DNA of 64,000 nucleotides from Flavobacterium sp. Sd200 (lineage in GTDB: Bacteria; Bacteroidota; Bacteroidia; Flavobacteriales; Flavobacteriaceae): assembly GCF_009826935.1 (NCBI RefSeq), contig NZ_WUMN01000001.1, forward strand, positions 1,178,001 through 1,242,000. The letters run 5' to 3'. The notes beneath the pieces are model-generated. The model had not been told where the DNA came from and did not search any database. It saw only the letters and a list, made by a program, of their open reading frames with translations. Positions 10,300-18,448 of the stretch are shown piece after piece. Both the position numbers and the translations under genes were made by a program. Numbering within the stretch: the first letter of the stretch is position 1; each line of letters opens with the position of its first letter.

Positions 10300-11493
10300 A
10301 TGCCAAAAGTATCTAATAAAGGCACTCAAATGCCCGAAAGCCCTATAAGGAAACTTGTTCCTTATGCAGAAACTGCCAAGAAAAAAGGCAATAAAGTATA
10401 CCACCTTAACATAGGACAACCCGACATTAAAACTCCGGAAGTAGCTCTTGAGGCTATAAAAAACAACCATATCAGCATACTCGAATACAGCCACTCGGCC
10501 GGTTTTGAAAGCTACAGGGTAAAACTTGCCGAATCGTATCGCAAAAACGGTGTTGATGTTGCTACAGAAAATATTATTGTAACCACAGGAGGATCTGAAG
10601 CATTGCTGTTTGCCTTAGGAAGCACTTTAGACGCAGGAGATGAGATTATTATACCGGAGCCGTTTTATGCCAATTATAATGGTTTTTCGGTAGCATCGGG
10701 TGTAACAGTAGTTCCTGTAATATCTACAATAGATGAAGGCTTTGCCCTACCACCTATTGCCGATTTTGAAAAACTTATAACTCCGCGCACTAAAGCCATT
10801 TTGATATGCAATCCTGGCAACCCAACCGGATACCTTTACACGCAGGAAGAAATAAACCAGCTAGCAGAGCTTGTAAAAAAACACGACCTTTTCCTTATTG
10901 CAGATGAGGTTTACAGGGAGTTTACTTATGACGGAGATAAACATTACAGCGTAATGAATGTTCTGGGCATTGAGCAACACGCCATAATGATAGACTCAGT
11001 TTCTAAGCGTTACAGTATGTGTGGGGCGCGTATTGGCTGTTTGGTTTCTAAAAACAAAGAAGTAATTGCCACTGCAATGAAATTTGCCCAGGCAAGGCTT
11101 AGTCCGCCAACTTTTGAGCAAATTGCAAGTGAGGCGGCACTGGACACTCCTCAAAGCTATTTTGACGAAGTTATTAACGAATACAGAGAACGCAGGGATA
11201 CTCTTGTAAAAGCCTTAAACGAAATTGAGGGCGTTACAGTTGCCTATCCTAAAGGTGCTTTTTATTGTATAGCACGCCTGCCTGTTGATAATGCCGATAA
11301 TTTTGCACAATGGTTATTGGAAAGCTATGACAACAATGGAGAAACGGTAATGGTAGCACCGGCAGCCGGGTTTTATTCTACACCGGGTGTAGGTCTTAAT
11401 GAGATCCGTATTGCTTATGTTCTTAAAAAAGAAGACCTTATCAGGTCGGTAGCTATACTAAAAGATGCATTGGCTGTTTATAACAAACAATAG
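10300..11493 (+). CDS. Class I/II PLP-dependent aminotransferase (aspartate aminotransferase type)
   Basis: The enzyme is a fold-type I aminotransferase that moves amino groups between amino acids such as aspartate and 2-oxo acids. The chosen ATG at 10300 gives 397 residues, the normal length, and begins at MPKVSNKGTQMPESPIRKL. Motifs are LNIGQPDIKTPE near 40, NPGNPTGYLY near 170 (the Asn-Pro pair of the class), ADEVYREF near 205, and the PLP-binding Lys at residue 236 in SVSKRYSMCGARIG. The C-terminal NEIRIAYV contains the substrate-carboxylate Arg. The exact substrate (Asp, aromatic or Ala) is uncertain, and the AspC Ib subgroup is most likely. Confidence 0.92.
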   Translation: MPKVSNKGTQMPESPIRKLVPYAETAKKKGNKVYHLNIGQPDIKTPEVALEAIKNNHISILEYSHSAGFESYRVKLAESYRKNGVDVATENIIVTTGGSEALLFALGSTLDAGDEIIIPEPFYANYNGFSVASGVTVVPVISTIDEGFALPPIADFEKLITPRTKAILICNPGNPTGYLYTQEEINQLAELVKKHDLFLIADEVYREFTYDGDKHYSVMNVLGIEQHAIMIDSVSKRYSMCGARIGCLVSKNKEVIATAMKFAQARLSPPTFEQIASEAALDTPQSYFDEVINEYRERRDTLVKALNEIEGVTVAYPKGAFYCIARLPVDNADNFAQWLLESYDNNGETVMVAPAAGFYSTPGVGLNEIRIAYVLKKEDLIRSVAILKDALAVYNKQ

Positions 11494-11627
11494 CAAATAG
11501 GGATTAACAGAAACTGTTTTCAAAAATATTTATATCGGGATATTATTATATAGCTATTGATTTTAAAACAATCAGCTTTTTAAAAAGTCTCAAATACAGC
11601 AGTATTCAATAAACCATATAAACTTCG

Positions 11628-11635
11628 TAACTTTG
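11628..11635 (+). promoter_or_regulatory. -7 box (TAACTTTG) for ribD
   Basis: The sequence is a perfect TAnnTTTG match 20 nt before the ribD ATG. Confidence 0.55.
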
Positions 11636-11655
11636 AGGTTTGCAAAAACCCAAAA

Positions 11656-12759
11656 ATGAGTCACGAAAAATACATGCAACGCTGCCTGGAACTTGCGCAA
11701 AACGGCATGCGTGCCGCTATGCCCAATCCATCGGTTGGAGCTGTACTTGTGCACAAAGGCAAGATTATTGGCGAAGGACACACCTCCCCTTTTGGTGGGC
11801 CACATGGGGAGGTAAACTGTATAAATTCGGTAAAACAGGAACACAGGCATCTCATACCTGATTCAACTTTATATGTAAGTTTAGAGCCCTGCAGCCATTA
11901 TGGAAAAACACCACCCTGCTGCGATTTGATACTACAGCATCAAATCAAAAATATTGTGGTAGGCACTCTGGATCCGCACGAAAAAGTTTCGGGTAATGGC
12001 ATAAAGAAATTACAGCAAGCAGGAAAAACAGTAACCGTAGGTGTTTTAGAAAAACAATGCCGCGAGAGCAACCAACGCTTTTTTACTTTTCACGAAAAAA
12101 AACGCTCCTATATTATCTTAAAATGGGCAGAAAGTGCCGATGGATTTTTAAGTCCAGACAGCAGATATTCAAACAATTCGGTTAGCGTCTTATTAGAAAA
12201 TAACATTACAGAAAAAAAACCTATTTGGATTACCAATAGCTACTCGCGACAGCTTGTGCACAAATGGCGCAGTGAGGAACATGCTATTTTAGTAGGCACG
12301 CAAACAGTAATAGACGATAATCCGCAACTTGATGTGCGCAGTTGGACAGGACCAAATCCTGTTCGCATAATTCTTGATCAATTTAACCGTATTGATAGCT
12401 CTTATTTCGTTAAAAATCTAAAAATTAAGACAATTGTATTGACAGCACAAAGCAATTTGACTAACTTAGATAACCTGACGTATGAAACAATAGCTTTTGA
12501 CGAAAATCTGCCTAATGCAATTGCGGGCGTGTTATATAAGCACAACCTGCTATCTGTAATTATAGAAGGTGGCCGACAAACCCTGCAAACTTTTATAGAT
12601 GCCGGGTTGTGGGACGAAGCAAGAATTTTTAAAGGAGAAACTATTTTTAACAACGGCACAAAAGCACCTGAAATTACAGGTGCTTTAATTGACAGGCATA
12701 GTATACAGCAGGATAAACTTTTAATATACAAAAATTATGGTGAACACGATAATATTTGA
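11656..12759 (+). CDS. ribD: Bifunctional riboflavin deaminase/reductase
   Basis: RibD carries out two steps of riboflavin synthesis: deamination of the pyrimidine intermediate and reduction of its ribose side chain with NADPH. The 367 residues comprise an N-terminal cytidine-deaminase-like zinc domain (about 1-145) and a C-terminal reductase domain (about 150-360). Zinc ligands are H50 (in PHGEVN), C79 and C88 (in EPCSHYGKTPPC), with catalytic E52. The usual HAE motif reads HGE here, with Gly in place of Ala, while the ligands are kept. The reductase half has the substrate/NADPH loop KWAESADGF. The last 23 nt overlap the start of the next gene, so the two are translationally coupled. Confidence 0.94.
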   Translation: MSHEKYMQRCLELAQNGMRAAMPNPSVGAVLVHKGKIIGEGHTSPFGGPHGEVNCINSVKQEHRHLIPDSTLYVSLEPCSHYGKTPPCCDLILQHQIKNIVVGTLDPHEKVSGNGIKKLQQAGKTVTVGVLEKQCRESNQRFFTFHEKKRSYIILKWAESADGFLSPDSRYSNNSVSVLLENNITEKKPIWITNSYSRQLVHKWRSEEHAILVGTQTVIDDNPQLDVRSWTGPNPVRIILDQFNRIDSSYFVKNLKIKTIVLTAQSNLTNLDNLTYETIAFDENLPNAIAGVLYKHNLLSVIIEGGRQTLQTFIDAGLWDEARIFKGETIFNNGTKAPEITGALIDRHSIQQDKLLIYKNYGEHDNI

Positions 12760-13354
12760 TATGGGCGATGTTTTTTTAAACAAAGACAAAGAGGCAAAAG
12801 TAGCCGCGCTAAAAAATATAGGCATTTTTGAATGGGGCGAAGACCTTGAGAAGCTTGAAAAGAAGTTTGAAACCGGAAAAATTAATAGTGAAGAATATCT
12901 GCTGGGAGTTCAAAAACATAGTAATAATGCCTCTTTAGAAGCAGTTAAAGACGCATGGAATGCAGGCATTGCCGATTTTCCGTTATATCGCTTAGAGTTT
13001 TTACAAAAACTTAAAAATACTTACCGTCTCTTCCTGCTTAGCAATACCGACCCAATACATATAGAAAAATTTGAAGAAGATGCCGGAGCATCTTTTTACA
13101 GTGATTTTTACCAGTGTTTTGAAAAGGTATATTTTTCACACGAAATTGGTGTGCGTAAACCCGATGCTGAAGCTTTTAATTATGTACTGAACAATCATCA
13201 GGATATACAACCCAAACGCACCCTTGTTGTAGACGATAAAAAGTTTAATACCGATGCAGCAGAACAACTTGGCTTTGTGGTCTGGAATCTCCAAAAAGGC
13301 GAAGAGGATGTTGTAGACTTATTTGATAAAAAAGTGTTAACGCTGGAGTTATAG
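12737..13354 (+). CDS. HAD-superfamily hydrolase (DxG subgroup)
   Basis: The protein has 205 residues and is a HAD-type phosphatase with a small alpha-helical cap. Motif I is IIFDMGDVF with the nucleophilic Asp at residue 8; the +2 position is Gly, as in the YihX-like phosphatase group, rather than Asp. Motif II is FLLSNTD near 95, motif III the Lys in GVRKPDAEAF near 138, and motif IV VVDDKKFNTDAA near 160. The start overlaps the end of ribD by 23 nt. This raises the possibility that it is the phosphatase that dephosphorylates the RibD product in riboflavin synthesis, a role HAD proteins fill in other bacteria, but this is inference from position only. Confidence 0.85.
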   Translation: MVNTIIFDMGDVFLNKDKEAKVAALKNIGIFEWGEDLEKLEKKFETGKINSEEYLLGVQKHSNNASLEAVKDAWNAGIADFPLYRLEFLQKLKNTYRLFLLSNTDPIHIEKFEEDAGASFYSDFYQCFEKVYFSHEIGVRKPDAEAFNYVLNNHQDIQPKRTLVVDDKKFNTDAAEQLGFVVWNLQKGEEDVVDLFDKKVLTLEL

Positions 13355-13377
13355 AATATAATCAAATTTAAAACTAT

Positions 13378-14307
13378 TTATTTTCTATCCTGAAGAGCAA
13401 CTATTGCTTCAAAAGGCGATGGCACATAAGTACAAACACGCGGATCCATAATATTTCCACCAAATCCAGTTTCATCTTTAGAAAGCTCATCTTTAATATC
13501 AAGCAATATTTTTGGATCAACTTCCCATAATCCCCAAACTATCATGGTCTGCGCAAAAATATTGCCCTCTTTTTTTTTAAGGTAATAAATCATATAATTT
13601 TTTGCCTCCTTGGTTTTTAATATACTTAAAGCGCGCGCAGCAGATATTTGAGAATGATAATTATCACATTCTATAAATTTTTTCAACACATTTATATTAA
13701 GTTCTATATCAAGTAAAAATACTGTTTCAAGAACAACATGCTGTTTGTAGAAAATATTTACTTCATCTTCTTCAAAACCCGCAGGGGGTTTAGCTAAATA
13801 TTCATCTATTAACTTCATCAACGGAACTTTGTCTATTTTTATATCATGAAAATAATTCCATATTGCAGTATATGTTAGCTCGTATATTTCCTTATCAACA
13901 GCTGCCTTATGGTAAGTATGCCTGTAGGTTGCATGAACTTTATCGTCAGATAACAAATCAAATCCTGAAGTGGGTGTAGGGATAGCATATGAACCTTTTT
14001 CCGTTTGCTTAAGAAAAAAGTATCCCTCTTGCCCCTTTTCAAACATAAATTCAGGAGAATGTCCACCGCTTGAACTACATAAATTAAGAAGAAAAAAAGA
14101 ATCTATAATTATTTTACCTTTAATAGACTTACCGAATGACTTTTGCACTTCAACAACCACCAGTGAGTCAGTTGCAGAAATAACCTTTGCATAAATAAAA
14201 TGCTGTGATTTTTTAATGATCTCATCTTGCCAAGGTTCATCCCAAGTAGTAGCAGATAACGATGTCACAACAAACACGAAAACAAGTGTTGTTAATATTT
14301 TTTTCAT
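13378..14307 (-). CDS. Exported hypothetical protein, HEAT-like C-terminus
   Basis: The 309-residue protein has a clear signal peptide (MKKILTTLVFVFVVTSLSA, cleavage near residue 19-20). The mature N-terminal half is beta-rich (AKVISATDSLVVVEVQKSFG, KGKIIIDSF) and the C-terminal half (about 195-270) is helical with HEAT/Armadillo-like repeats (ISAARALSILKTKEAKNYM). No known family is recognised. It is convergent with the HAD gene (24-nt gap) and divergent from the YigZ gene. It is likely a periplasmic protein. The weak -7-like TATACTTG on the minus strand near 14323-14330 may be its promoter. Confidence 0.7.
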   Translation of the reverse strand: MKKILTTLVFVFVVTSLSATTWDEPWQDEIIKKSQHFIYAKVISATDSLVVVEVQKSFGKSIKGKIIIDSFFLLNLCSSSGGHSPEFMFEKGQEGYFFLKQTEKGSYAIPTPTSGFDLLSDDKVHATYRHTYHKAAVDKEIYELTYTAIWNYFHDIKIDKVPLMKLIDEYLAKPPAGFEEDEVNIFYKQHVVLETVFLLDIELNINVLKKFIECDNYHSQISAARALSILKTKEAKNYMIYYLKKKEGNIFAQTMIVWGLWEVDPKILLDIKDELSKDETGFGGNIMDPRVCTYVPSPFEAIVALQDRK

Positions 14308-14362
14308 TAGAAGGAAATTTATAACACAAGTATAAACAATTTCCTGTTTATATTATCTTACT

Positions 14363-14370
14363 TACCTTTG
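14363..14370 (+). promoter_or_regulatory. -7 box (TACCTTTG) for the YigZ gene
   Basis: The perfect TAnnTTTG match contains the first in-frame TTG (14368), which therefore should be promoter and not start codon. Translation probably starts at the TTG at 14389. Confidence 0.5.
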
Positions 14371-14388
14371 CAATACGAAAAAAATATT

Positions 14389-14988
14389 TTGGAAAACGAC
14401 ACATACAAAACCCTCTCTGCCCCATCTAAAGAAACACTGTTTAAAGAAAAAAACAGCAAATTTTTTGGTTATGCCTTCCCTGTAAACAATGAAGAAGATG
14501 TAAAAACACTTCTTGACGAAGTTAAAAAGCAACACCATTCGGCACGCCATTGGTGTTACGCTTTTCAGTTGGGTATAGATAAAATATACTATCGGGCTAA
14601 CGATGATGGCGAACCAAACAATACAGCCGGAATGCCTATTTATGGGCAAATACAAAGTTTTGGACTGACGAATGTACTTGTTGTAGTGGTTAGGTATTTT
14701 GGAGGAGTAAAACTTGGGGTTGGCGGACTGATCTCTGCCTACCGAACTTCGGCACAAATGGCACTCGAAGCCTCAGATATTATCGAAAAAACCATAAACG
14801 TTCATTATACTATAAAATTTGGTTATGCTGTTATGAACAAAGTAATGCGGGTTATAAAAGAGAAAAATCTCGATATCATATCCCAAAAAATGGAAATGGA
14901 TTGTGAAATTGTAGTTGCTACCCGAAAAAAAAATGCCTCAATGGTATTAGAGGCATTTGAAAATTTGTATGAGGTTTCGATTAAATAG
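14389..14988 (+). CDS. YigZ/IMPACT-family protein
   Basis: The protein belongs to the UPF0029/IMPACT family, with an N-terminal Impact domain and a C-terminal DUF1949-like ferredoxin fold. The start chosen is TTG at 14389 (ENDTYKTLSAPSKE follows), giving 199 residues; the earlier TTG at 14368 lies inside the -7 box. The family signature RANDDGEPNNTAGMPI occurs near residues 68-83 and VRYFGGVKLGVGGLI near 103-117. Eukaryotic IMPACT inhibits the GCN2 kinase; the bacterial function is not established. The gene is divergent from the exported HEAT-like protein and convergent with the thioesterase gene. Confidence 0.88.
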   Translation: MENDTYKTLSAPSKETLFKEKNSKFFGYAFPVNNEEDVKTLLDEVKKQHHSARHWCYAFQLGIDKIYYRANDDGEPNNTAGMPIYGQIQSFGLTNVLVVVVRYFGGVKLGVGGLISAYRTSAQMALEASDIIEKTINVHYTIKFGYAVMNKVMRVIKEKNLDIISQKMEMDCEIVVATRKKNASMVLEAFENLYEVSIK

Positions 14989-15060
14989 CATTTTGTGTTA
15001 TCATTATTGAACAAAAATCCTATTCAATTCTTAATTACAATTTACTGTTCGAAAACCAAA

Positions 15061-15462
15061 TTAATCAAAATTTAATGCCTTTTTTACATATTCCGGAGGT
15101 GTTGTAGGGCGACCGGTTTTCATGTCTACAAACACTAAAACTGAGTTGCCGGTTGTTAATAACTGAGCCACCTCATTGTATATCTCATAGTCAAATTCTA
15201 TCTTAACACCTTCCTGTTTTTTAAGGATAGTTCTTACAGTCAGAAGATCGTCATAACGGGCAGGCTTTTTGTAATTTAACATTAAGGAAACAACAGGCAG
15301 CATTACCCCCTGCTTCTCCATATCACTATAGCTAACTCCAAGATTTCTAAGCCATTCCACCCTTCCCATCTCAAAATACTGGGCATAATTGCCATGATAG
15401 ACAACTCCCATCTGGTCGGTTTCGGCATAACGAACTCTTACTTTAAATTCATGAAAATTCAT
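15061..15462 (-). CDS. YbgC-type acyl-CoA thioesterase (4HBT hotdog fold)
   Basis: The 133-residue protein is a single hotdog-fold domain. The active-site segment is RYAETDQMGVVYHGNY, with the catalytic Asp at residue 16 and the following His at 23; the long helix FEMGRVEWLRNLGVSY comes next. Members hydrolyse short- or medium-chain acyl-CoA, and YbgC in proteobacteria sits with the Tol-Pal system. There is no Tol-Pal gene here; the gene is divergent from dnaA with a 190-bp AT-rich gap between. The substrate is not determinable. Confidence 0.9.
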   Translation of the reverse strand: MNFHEFKVRVRYAETDQMGVVYHGNYAQYFEMGRVEWLRNLGVSYSDMEKQGVMLPVVSLMLNYKKPARYDDLLTVRTILKKQEGVKIEFDYEIYNEVAQLLTTGNSVLVFVDMKTGRPTTPPEYVKKALNFD

Positions 15463-15652
15463 ATATCAAAAACGTTAATTATTTATTAATTTTTCATTAT
15501 GTTGCTTACAATTTTTTTTTAATAAAATCAATACACCTAAAGTTTTTTTTTGAGGAATTTTGTGTACATATTTGTTCTCCCTAAAAGGAGTGAAATCTTT
15601 GATTTTCCTTTTTGTAAGACAACAATTAATAAACAACTAAGTTTCAGGGTAT
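15463..15652. other. AT-rich gap upstream of dnaA
   Basis: This 190-bp region between divergent genes has long T runs and a small hairpin (CTCC with GGAG, near 15579-15590). I see no clear cluster of DnaA boxes (TTATCCACA-like), so an origin is not called. Confidence 0.4.
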
Positions 15653-17080
15653 ATGACTAAAACTGCGCAATCGGTATGGGAAAACTGTCTACTATTCATA
15701 AAAGACAATATTCAGGATCAGGCCTACAAAACCTGGTTTGAACCCATTAGGGCAGTTGAACTAACTGATAACGCGTTGTATATACAGGTGCCCAGCAAAT
15801 TTTTTTATGAATGGCTGGAAGAACACTATGTAAAACTATTAAAAGTAGCCCTTACTAAAGAACTTGGCAACAGCGCAAAGTTACTTTATAAAATTAAAAT
15901 GGAAAACACTTACGGCAACAAACAGCCTTTTACAGAGCAGTTGCCAAGCGCCCACCGCGCTCCTGTTAAACCACAGGAAGTAGACGTACCATTGCAAAAC
16001 AAAAACCCTGAGCTTAAAAATCCGTTTGTAATTCCAGGCATCCGTAACCTTAAAATCGAATCGCAGCTTAATGCAAATTACAGCTTCGACAACTTTTTTG
16101 AAGGCGATGCTAACCGCCTTGCCCGTTCGGCAGGTTTGGCTGTAGCTAATAAACCTGGAGGAACATCTTTTAATCCATTGCTTATTTTTGGTGGTGTAGG
16201 CTTAGGTAAAACACACCTTGCGCACGCTATTGGCATTGAAATAAAAGATAAATACCCAGATAAGACCGTATTGTATATTTCTGCCGAGATCTTTACACAG
16301 CAGTATATCGACTCGGTAAAGCGCAATACACGCAACGATTTTATTCACTTCTATCAATTGATAGATGTGCTTATTATAGACGACGTTCAGTTCCTGTCAG
16401 GTAAAACCGGAACTCAGGATGTGTTTTTCCACATCTTTAACCACCTGCACCAAAACGGCAAACAGGTTATCTTAACATCAGATAAGGCTCCTGTAGATAT
16501 GCAGGATATTGAGCAAAGGCTTTTATCTCGTTTTAAGTGGGGGCTTTCTGCTGAGTTGCACCAGCCTGATTATGAGACCCGCATATCAATACTAAACAAT
16601 ATATTGTATCGTGATGGCGTAGAGATGCCACAGGAAATAGTAGAATATGTGGCACGCAACATTAAAAGCAATGTGCGTGAGCTTGAAGGTGCTATAATTT
16701 CGCTTATCGCCCAATCATCATTCAACCACCGCGAGGTTACTATAGACCTTGCCAAACAAGTGGTAGAAAAATTTGTAAAGAATGTAAAGCGCGAAATATC
16801 TATAGACTATATTCAAAAAGTAGTTTCCGATTATTTCCAGCTTGACGTAGATACTTTAAAATCTAAAACCAGAAAACGTCATGTAGTTCAGGCCCGTCAG
16901 CTCGCTATGTTCTTTGCCAAGAAGTTTACAAAAGCATCTTTGGCAAACATAGGCTCGCAAATTGGCGACCGCGACCATGCGACGGTTTTACACGCCTGCA
17001 AAACGGTAGACAACCTTGTTACTACTGATAAGCAATTCCGCAAATTTGTTGACGATATCAATAAAAAACTTTCGGTATAA
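15653..17080 (+). CDS. dnaA: Chromosomal replication initiator DnaA
   Basis: DnaA is the AAA+ ATPase that binds DnaA boxes and opens oriC. It has 475 residues in the usual four-domain order: domain I (about 1-85, WENCLLFIKDNI), a short linker, and the AAA+ domain with Walker A GGVGLGKTH near 180 and Walker B VLIIDDVQFL near 240. Domain IV carries the DnaA signature GDRDHATVLHACKTV near 443. The dnaA start follows an AT-rich 190-bp gap. The gene is not followed by dnaN, unlike in many other phyla. The stop codon overlaps the next ATG by one base (TAATG). Confidence 0.97.
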   Translation: MTKTAQSVWENCLLFIKDNIQDQAYKTWFEPIRAVELTDNALYIQVPSKFFYEWLEEHYVKLLKVALTKELGNSAKLLYKIKMENTYGNKQPFTEQLPSAHRAPVKPQEVDVPLQNKNPELKNPFVIPGIRNLKIESQLNANYSFDNFFEGDANRLARSAGLAVANKPGGTSFNPLLIFGGVGLGKTHLAHAIGIEIKDKYPDKTVLYISAEIFTQQYIDSVKRNTRNDFIHFYQLIDVLIIDDVQFLSGKTGTQDVFFHIFNHLHQNGKQVILTSDKAPVDMQDIEQRLLSRFKWGLSAELHQPDYETRISILNNILYRDGVEMPQEIVEYVARNIKSNVRELEGAIISLIAQSSFNHREVTIDLAKQVVEKFVKNVKREISIDYIQKVVSDYFQLDVDTLKSKTRKRHVVQARQLAMFFAKKFTKASLANIGSQIGDRDHATVLHACKTVDNLVTTDKQFRKFVDDINKKLSV

Positions 17081-17547
17081 TGGCCGTAAAAATACTGATG
17101 GTTTGTTTGGGTAATATATGCCGTTCTCCTTTGGCAGAAGGTATATTACAAAGCAAGTTGCCTGCTGATAAATTTACAGTAGACAGTGCCGGAACCGGAG
17201 GTTGGCATGCAGGCGATTGCCCTGATCATCGTTCAATTCGTGCGGCAAAAAACCGCGGGCTTGACATTAGTACACAAAAAGCAAGGCAAATAAAAAAATC
17301 TGACTTTACGGAATTTGACCATATTTATGTTATGGACAGTTCTAACTTTAAAGATGTTACACGCCTTGCTCCTACTCCCGAAGCCAAAAGCAAAGTTGTA
17401 CTGATGATGGACGAGATATTTCCAGGACAAAAAATAGATGTACCCGACCCTTATTATGGTACTTCTAAAGATTTTGATCAGGTATATGATATGCTCGATG
17501 AAGTTTGCGATATCGTGGCAACAAAGCTTATCGAACAGCATTCTTAG
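17080..17547 (+). CDS. Low-molecular-weight protein-tyrosine phosphatase
   Basis: The 155-residue cytoplasmic phosphatase has the P-loop C(x5)R(S) as CLGNICRS (nucleophile C9, R15) and the general acid in VPDPYYG near residue 127. Bacterial members dephosphorylate tyrosine-phosphorylated proteins, often BY-kinases and enzymes of polysaccharide export; some also act on arsenate. No BY-kinase or capsule genes are adjacent. The one-base overlap with dnaA suggests translational coupling to it, an arrangement worth noting but of unclear meaning. Confidence 0.93.
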   Translation: MAVKILMVCLGNICRSPLAEGILQSKLPADKFTVDSAGTGGWHAGDCPDHRSIRAAKNRGLDISTQKARQIKKSDFTEFDHIYVMDSSNFKDVTRLAPTPEAKSKVVLMMDEIFPGQKIDVPDPYYGTSKDFDQVYDMLDEVCDIVATKLIEQHS

Positions 17548-17587
17548 CCTATCACAGTTTTATAGTTATAAGGTAATTTAATATTAT

Positions 17588-17595
17588 TACTTTTG
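17588..17595 (+). promoter_or_regulatory. -7 box (TACTTTTG) for the RsmI-like gene
   Basis: The sequence matches TAnnTTTG 18 nt before the ATG at 17614. The in-frame TTG at 17593 lies inside it and is therefore rejected as a start. Confidence 0.5.
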
Positions 17596-17613
17596 CGCTA
17601 TAATACCACATTT

Positions 17614-18330
17614 ATGCTTGCTAAAGGAAAACTATACTTACTGCCTGTGCCGCTTGGTGACGATGCCGATCCTAAAACCGTACTTCCGGAAACCGTTGCA
17701 AAATCTATTGAGTTTATTGACCATTATATTGTTGAGAACGAAAAAACAGCCCGCCGTTTTATAAAGGCTATATTGCCCACAAAAAAACAGCCAGACCTAA
17801 AACTATCATTACTGAACAAACATACTGACGCGGCAGATCATAACTCGTTTTTACAGCCTTGTATAGAAGGAAAAAATGTGGGATTGATGAGCGAAGCCGG
17901 ATGTCCCGGTGTTGCCGATCCCGGTGCCGCAATAGTTAAAATAGCACATGAAAAAGGCATACAGGTAGTTCCGCTTGTGGGGCCGTCATCAATACTGTTA
18001 GCCATGATGGCAAGCGGGATGAACGGACAAAGTTTTGCTTTTAATGGCTACCTGCCTATAGATAAAAGTGATAAAAAAACTGCCCTTAAAAATTTTGAAA
18101 AACTTTCTCAGGATAAAAGTCAATCTCAATTATTTATAGAAACTCCTTACCGCAACAATAAATTGGTAGACGATCTTTTAGCTATACTACAACCCAATAC
18201 TCATTTATGTATTGCTGCCGATATTACCCTTCCAACAGAGTATATTAAAACCAAAACGGTAGCCCAATGGAAAAAGGAAAAACCCGACCTGCACAACAGG
18301 CCGTGTATTTTTATTATTCATAGGTTTTAG
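17614..18330 (+). CDS. RsmI-like tetrapyrrole-methylase-fold methyltransferase
   Basis: The protein has 238 residues from the ATG at 17614 and carries the tetrapyrrole methylase fold, with KLYLLPVPLGDD at the N-terminus, the SEAGCPGVADPG SAM-site loop near 95-106, and PLVGPSS near 122. It resembles RsmI (16S rRNA C1402 2'-O-methyltransferase), but the RsmI motif around EDTR is replaced by VENEKTARRF, and the C-terminal RsmI extension is missing. It is therefore probably a Bacteroidota paralog with a different or unknown substrate. Confidence 0.85.
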   Translation: MLAKGKLYLLPVPLGDDADPKTVLPETVAKSIEFIDHYIVENEKTARRFIKAILPTKKQPDLKLSLLNKHTDAADHNSFLQPCIEGKNVGLMSEAGCPGVADPGAAIVKIAHEKGIQVVPLVGPSSILLAMMASGMNGQSFAFNGYLPIDKSDKKTALKNFEKLSQDKSQSQLFIETPYRNNKLVDDLLAILQPNTHLCIAADITLPTEYIKTKTVAQWKKEKPDLHNRPCIFIIHRF

Positions 18331-18448
18331 GAAGGGAGGGTATCGGGATTCTTTGAACTTATCAAAGAAACATTAGCCTATAAGAGCCTTATTTTCCGAA
18401 ATCAAATTTTAATCAATCTAAGTTTCTTAGATACTCAGCTCCTTAAAA

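Noticed and set aside
11640..11861. 73-codon plus-strand frame at the start of ribD
   Set aside because: It overlaps the ribD deaminase domain in another frame, starts before the ribD ATG, and has no recognisable feature.
15463..15652. Origin of replication upstream of dnaA
   Set aside because: No cluster of DnaA boxes could be seen, and AT-richness alone is common in this genome. A skew plot is needed.
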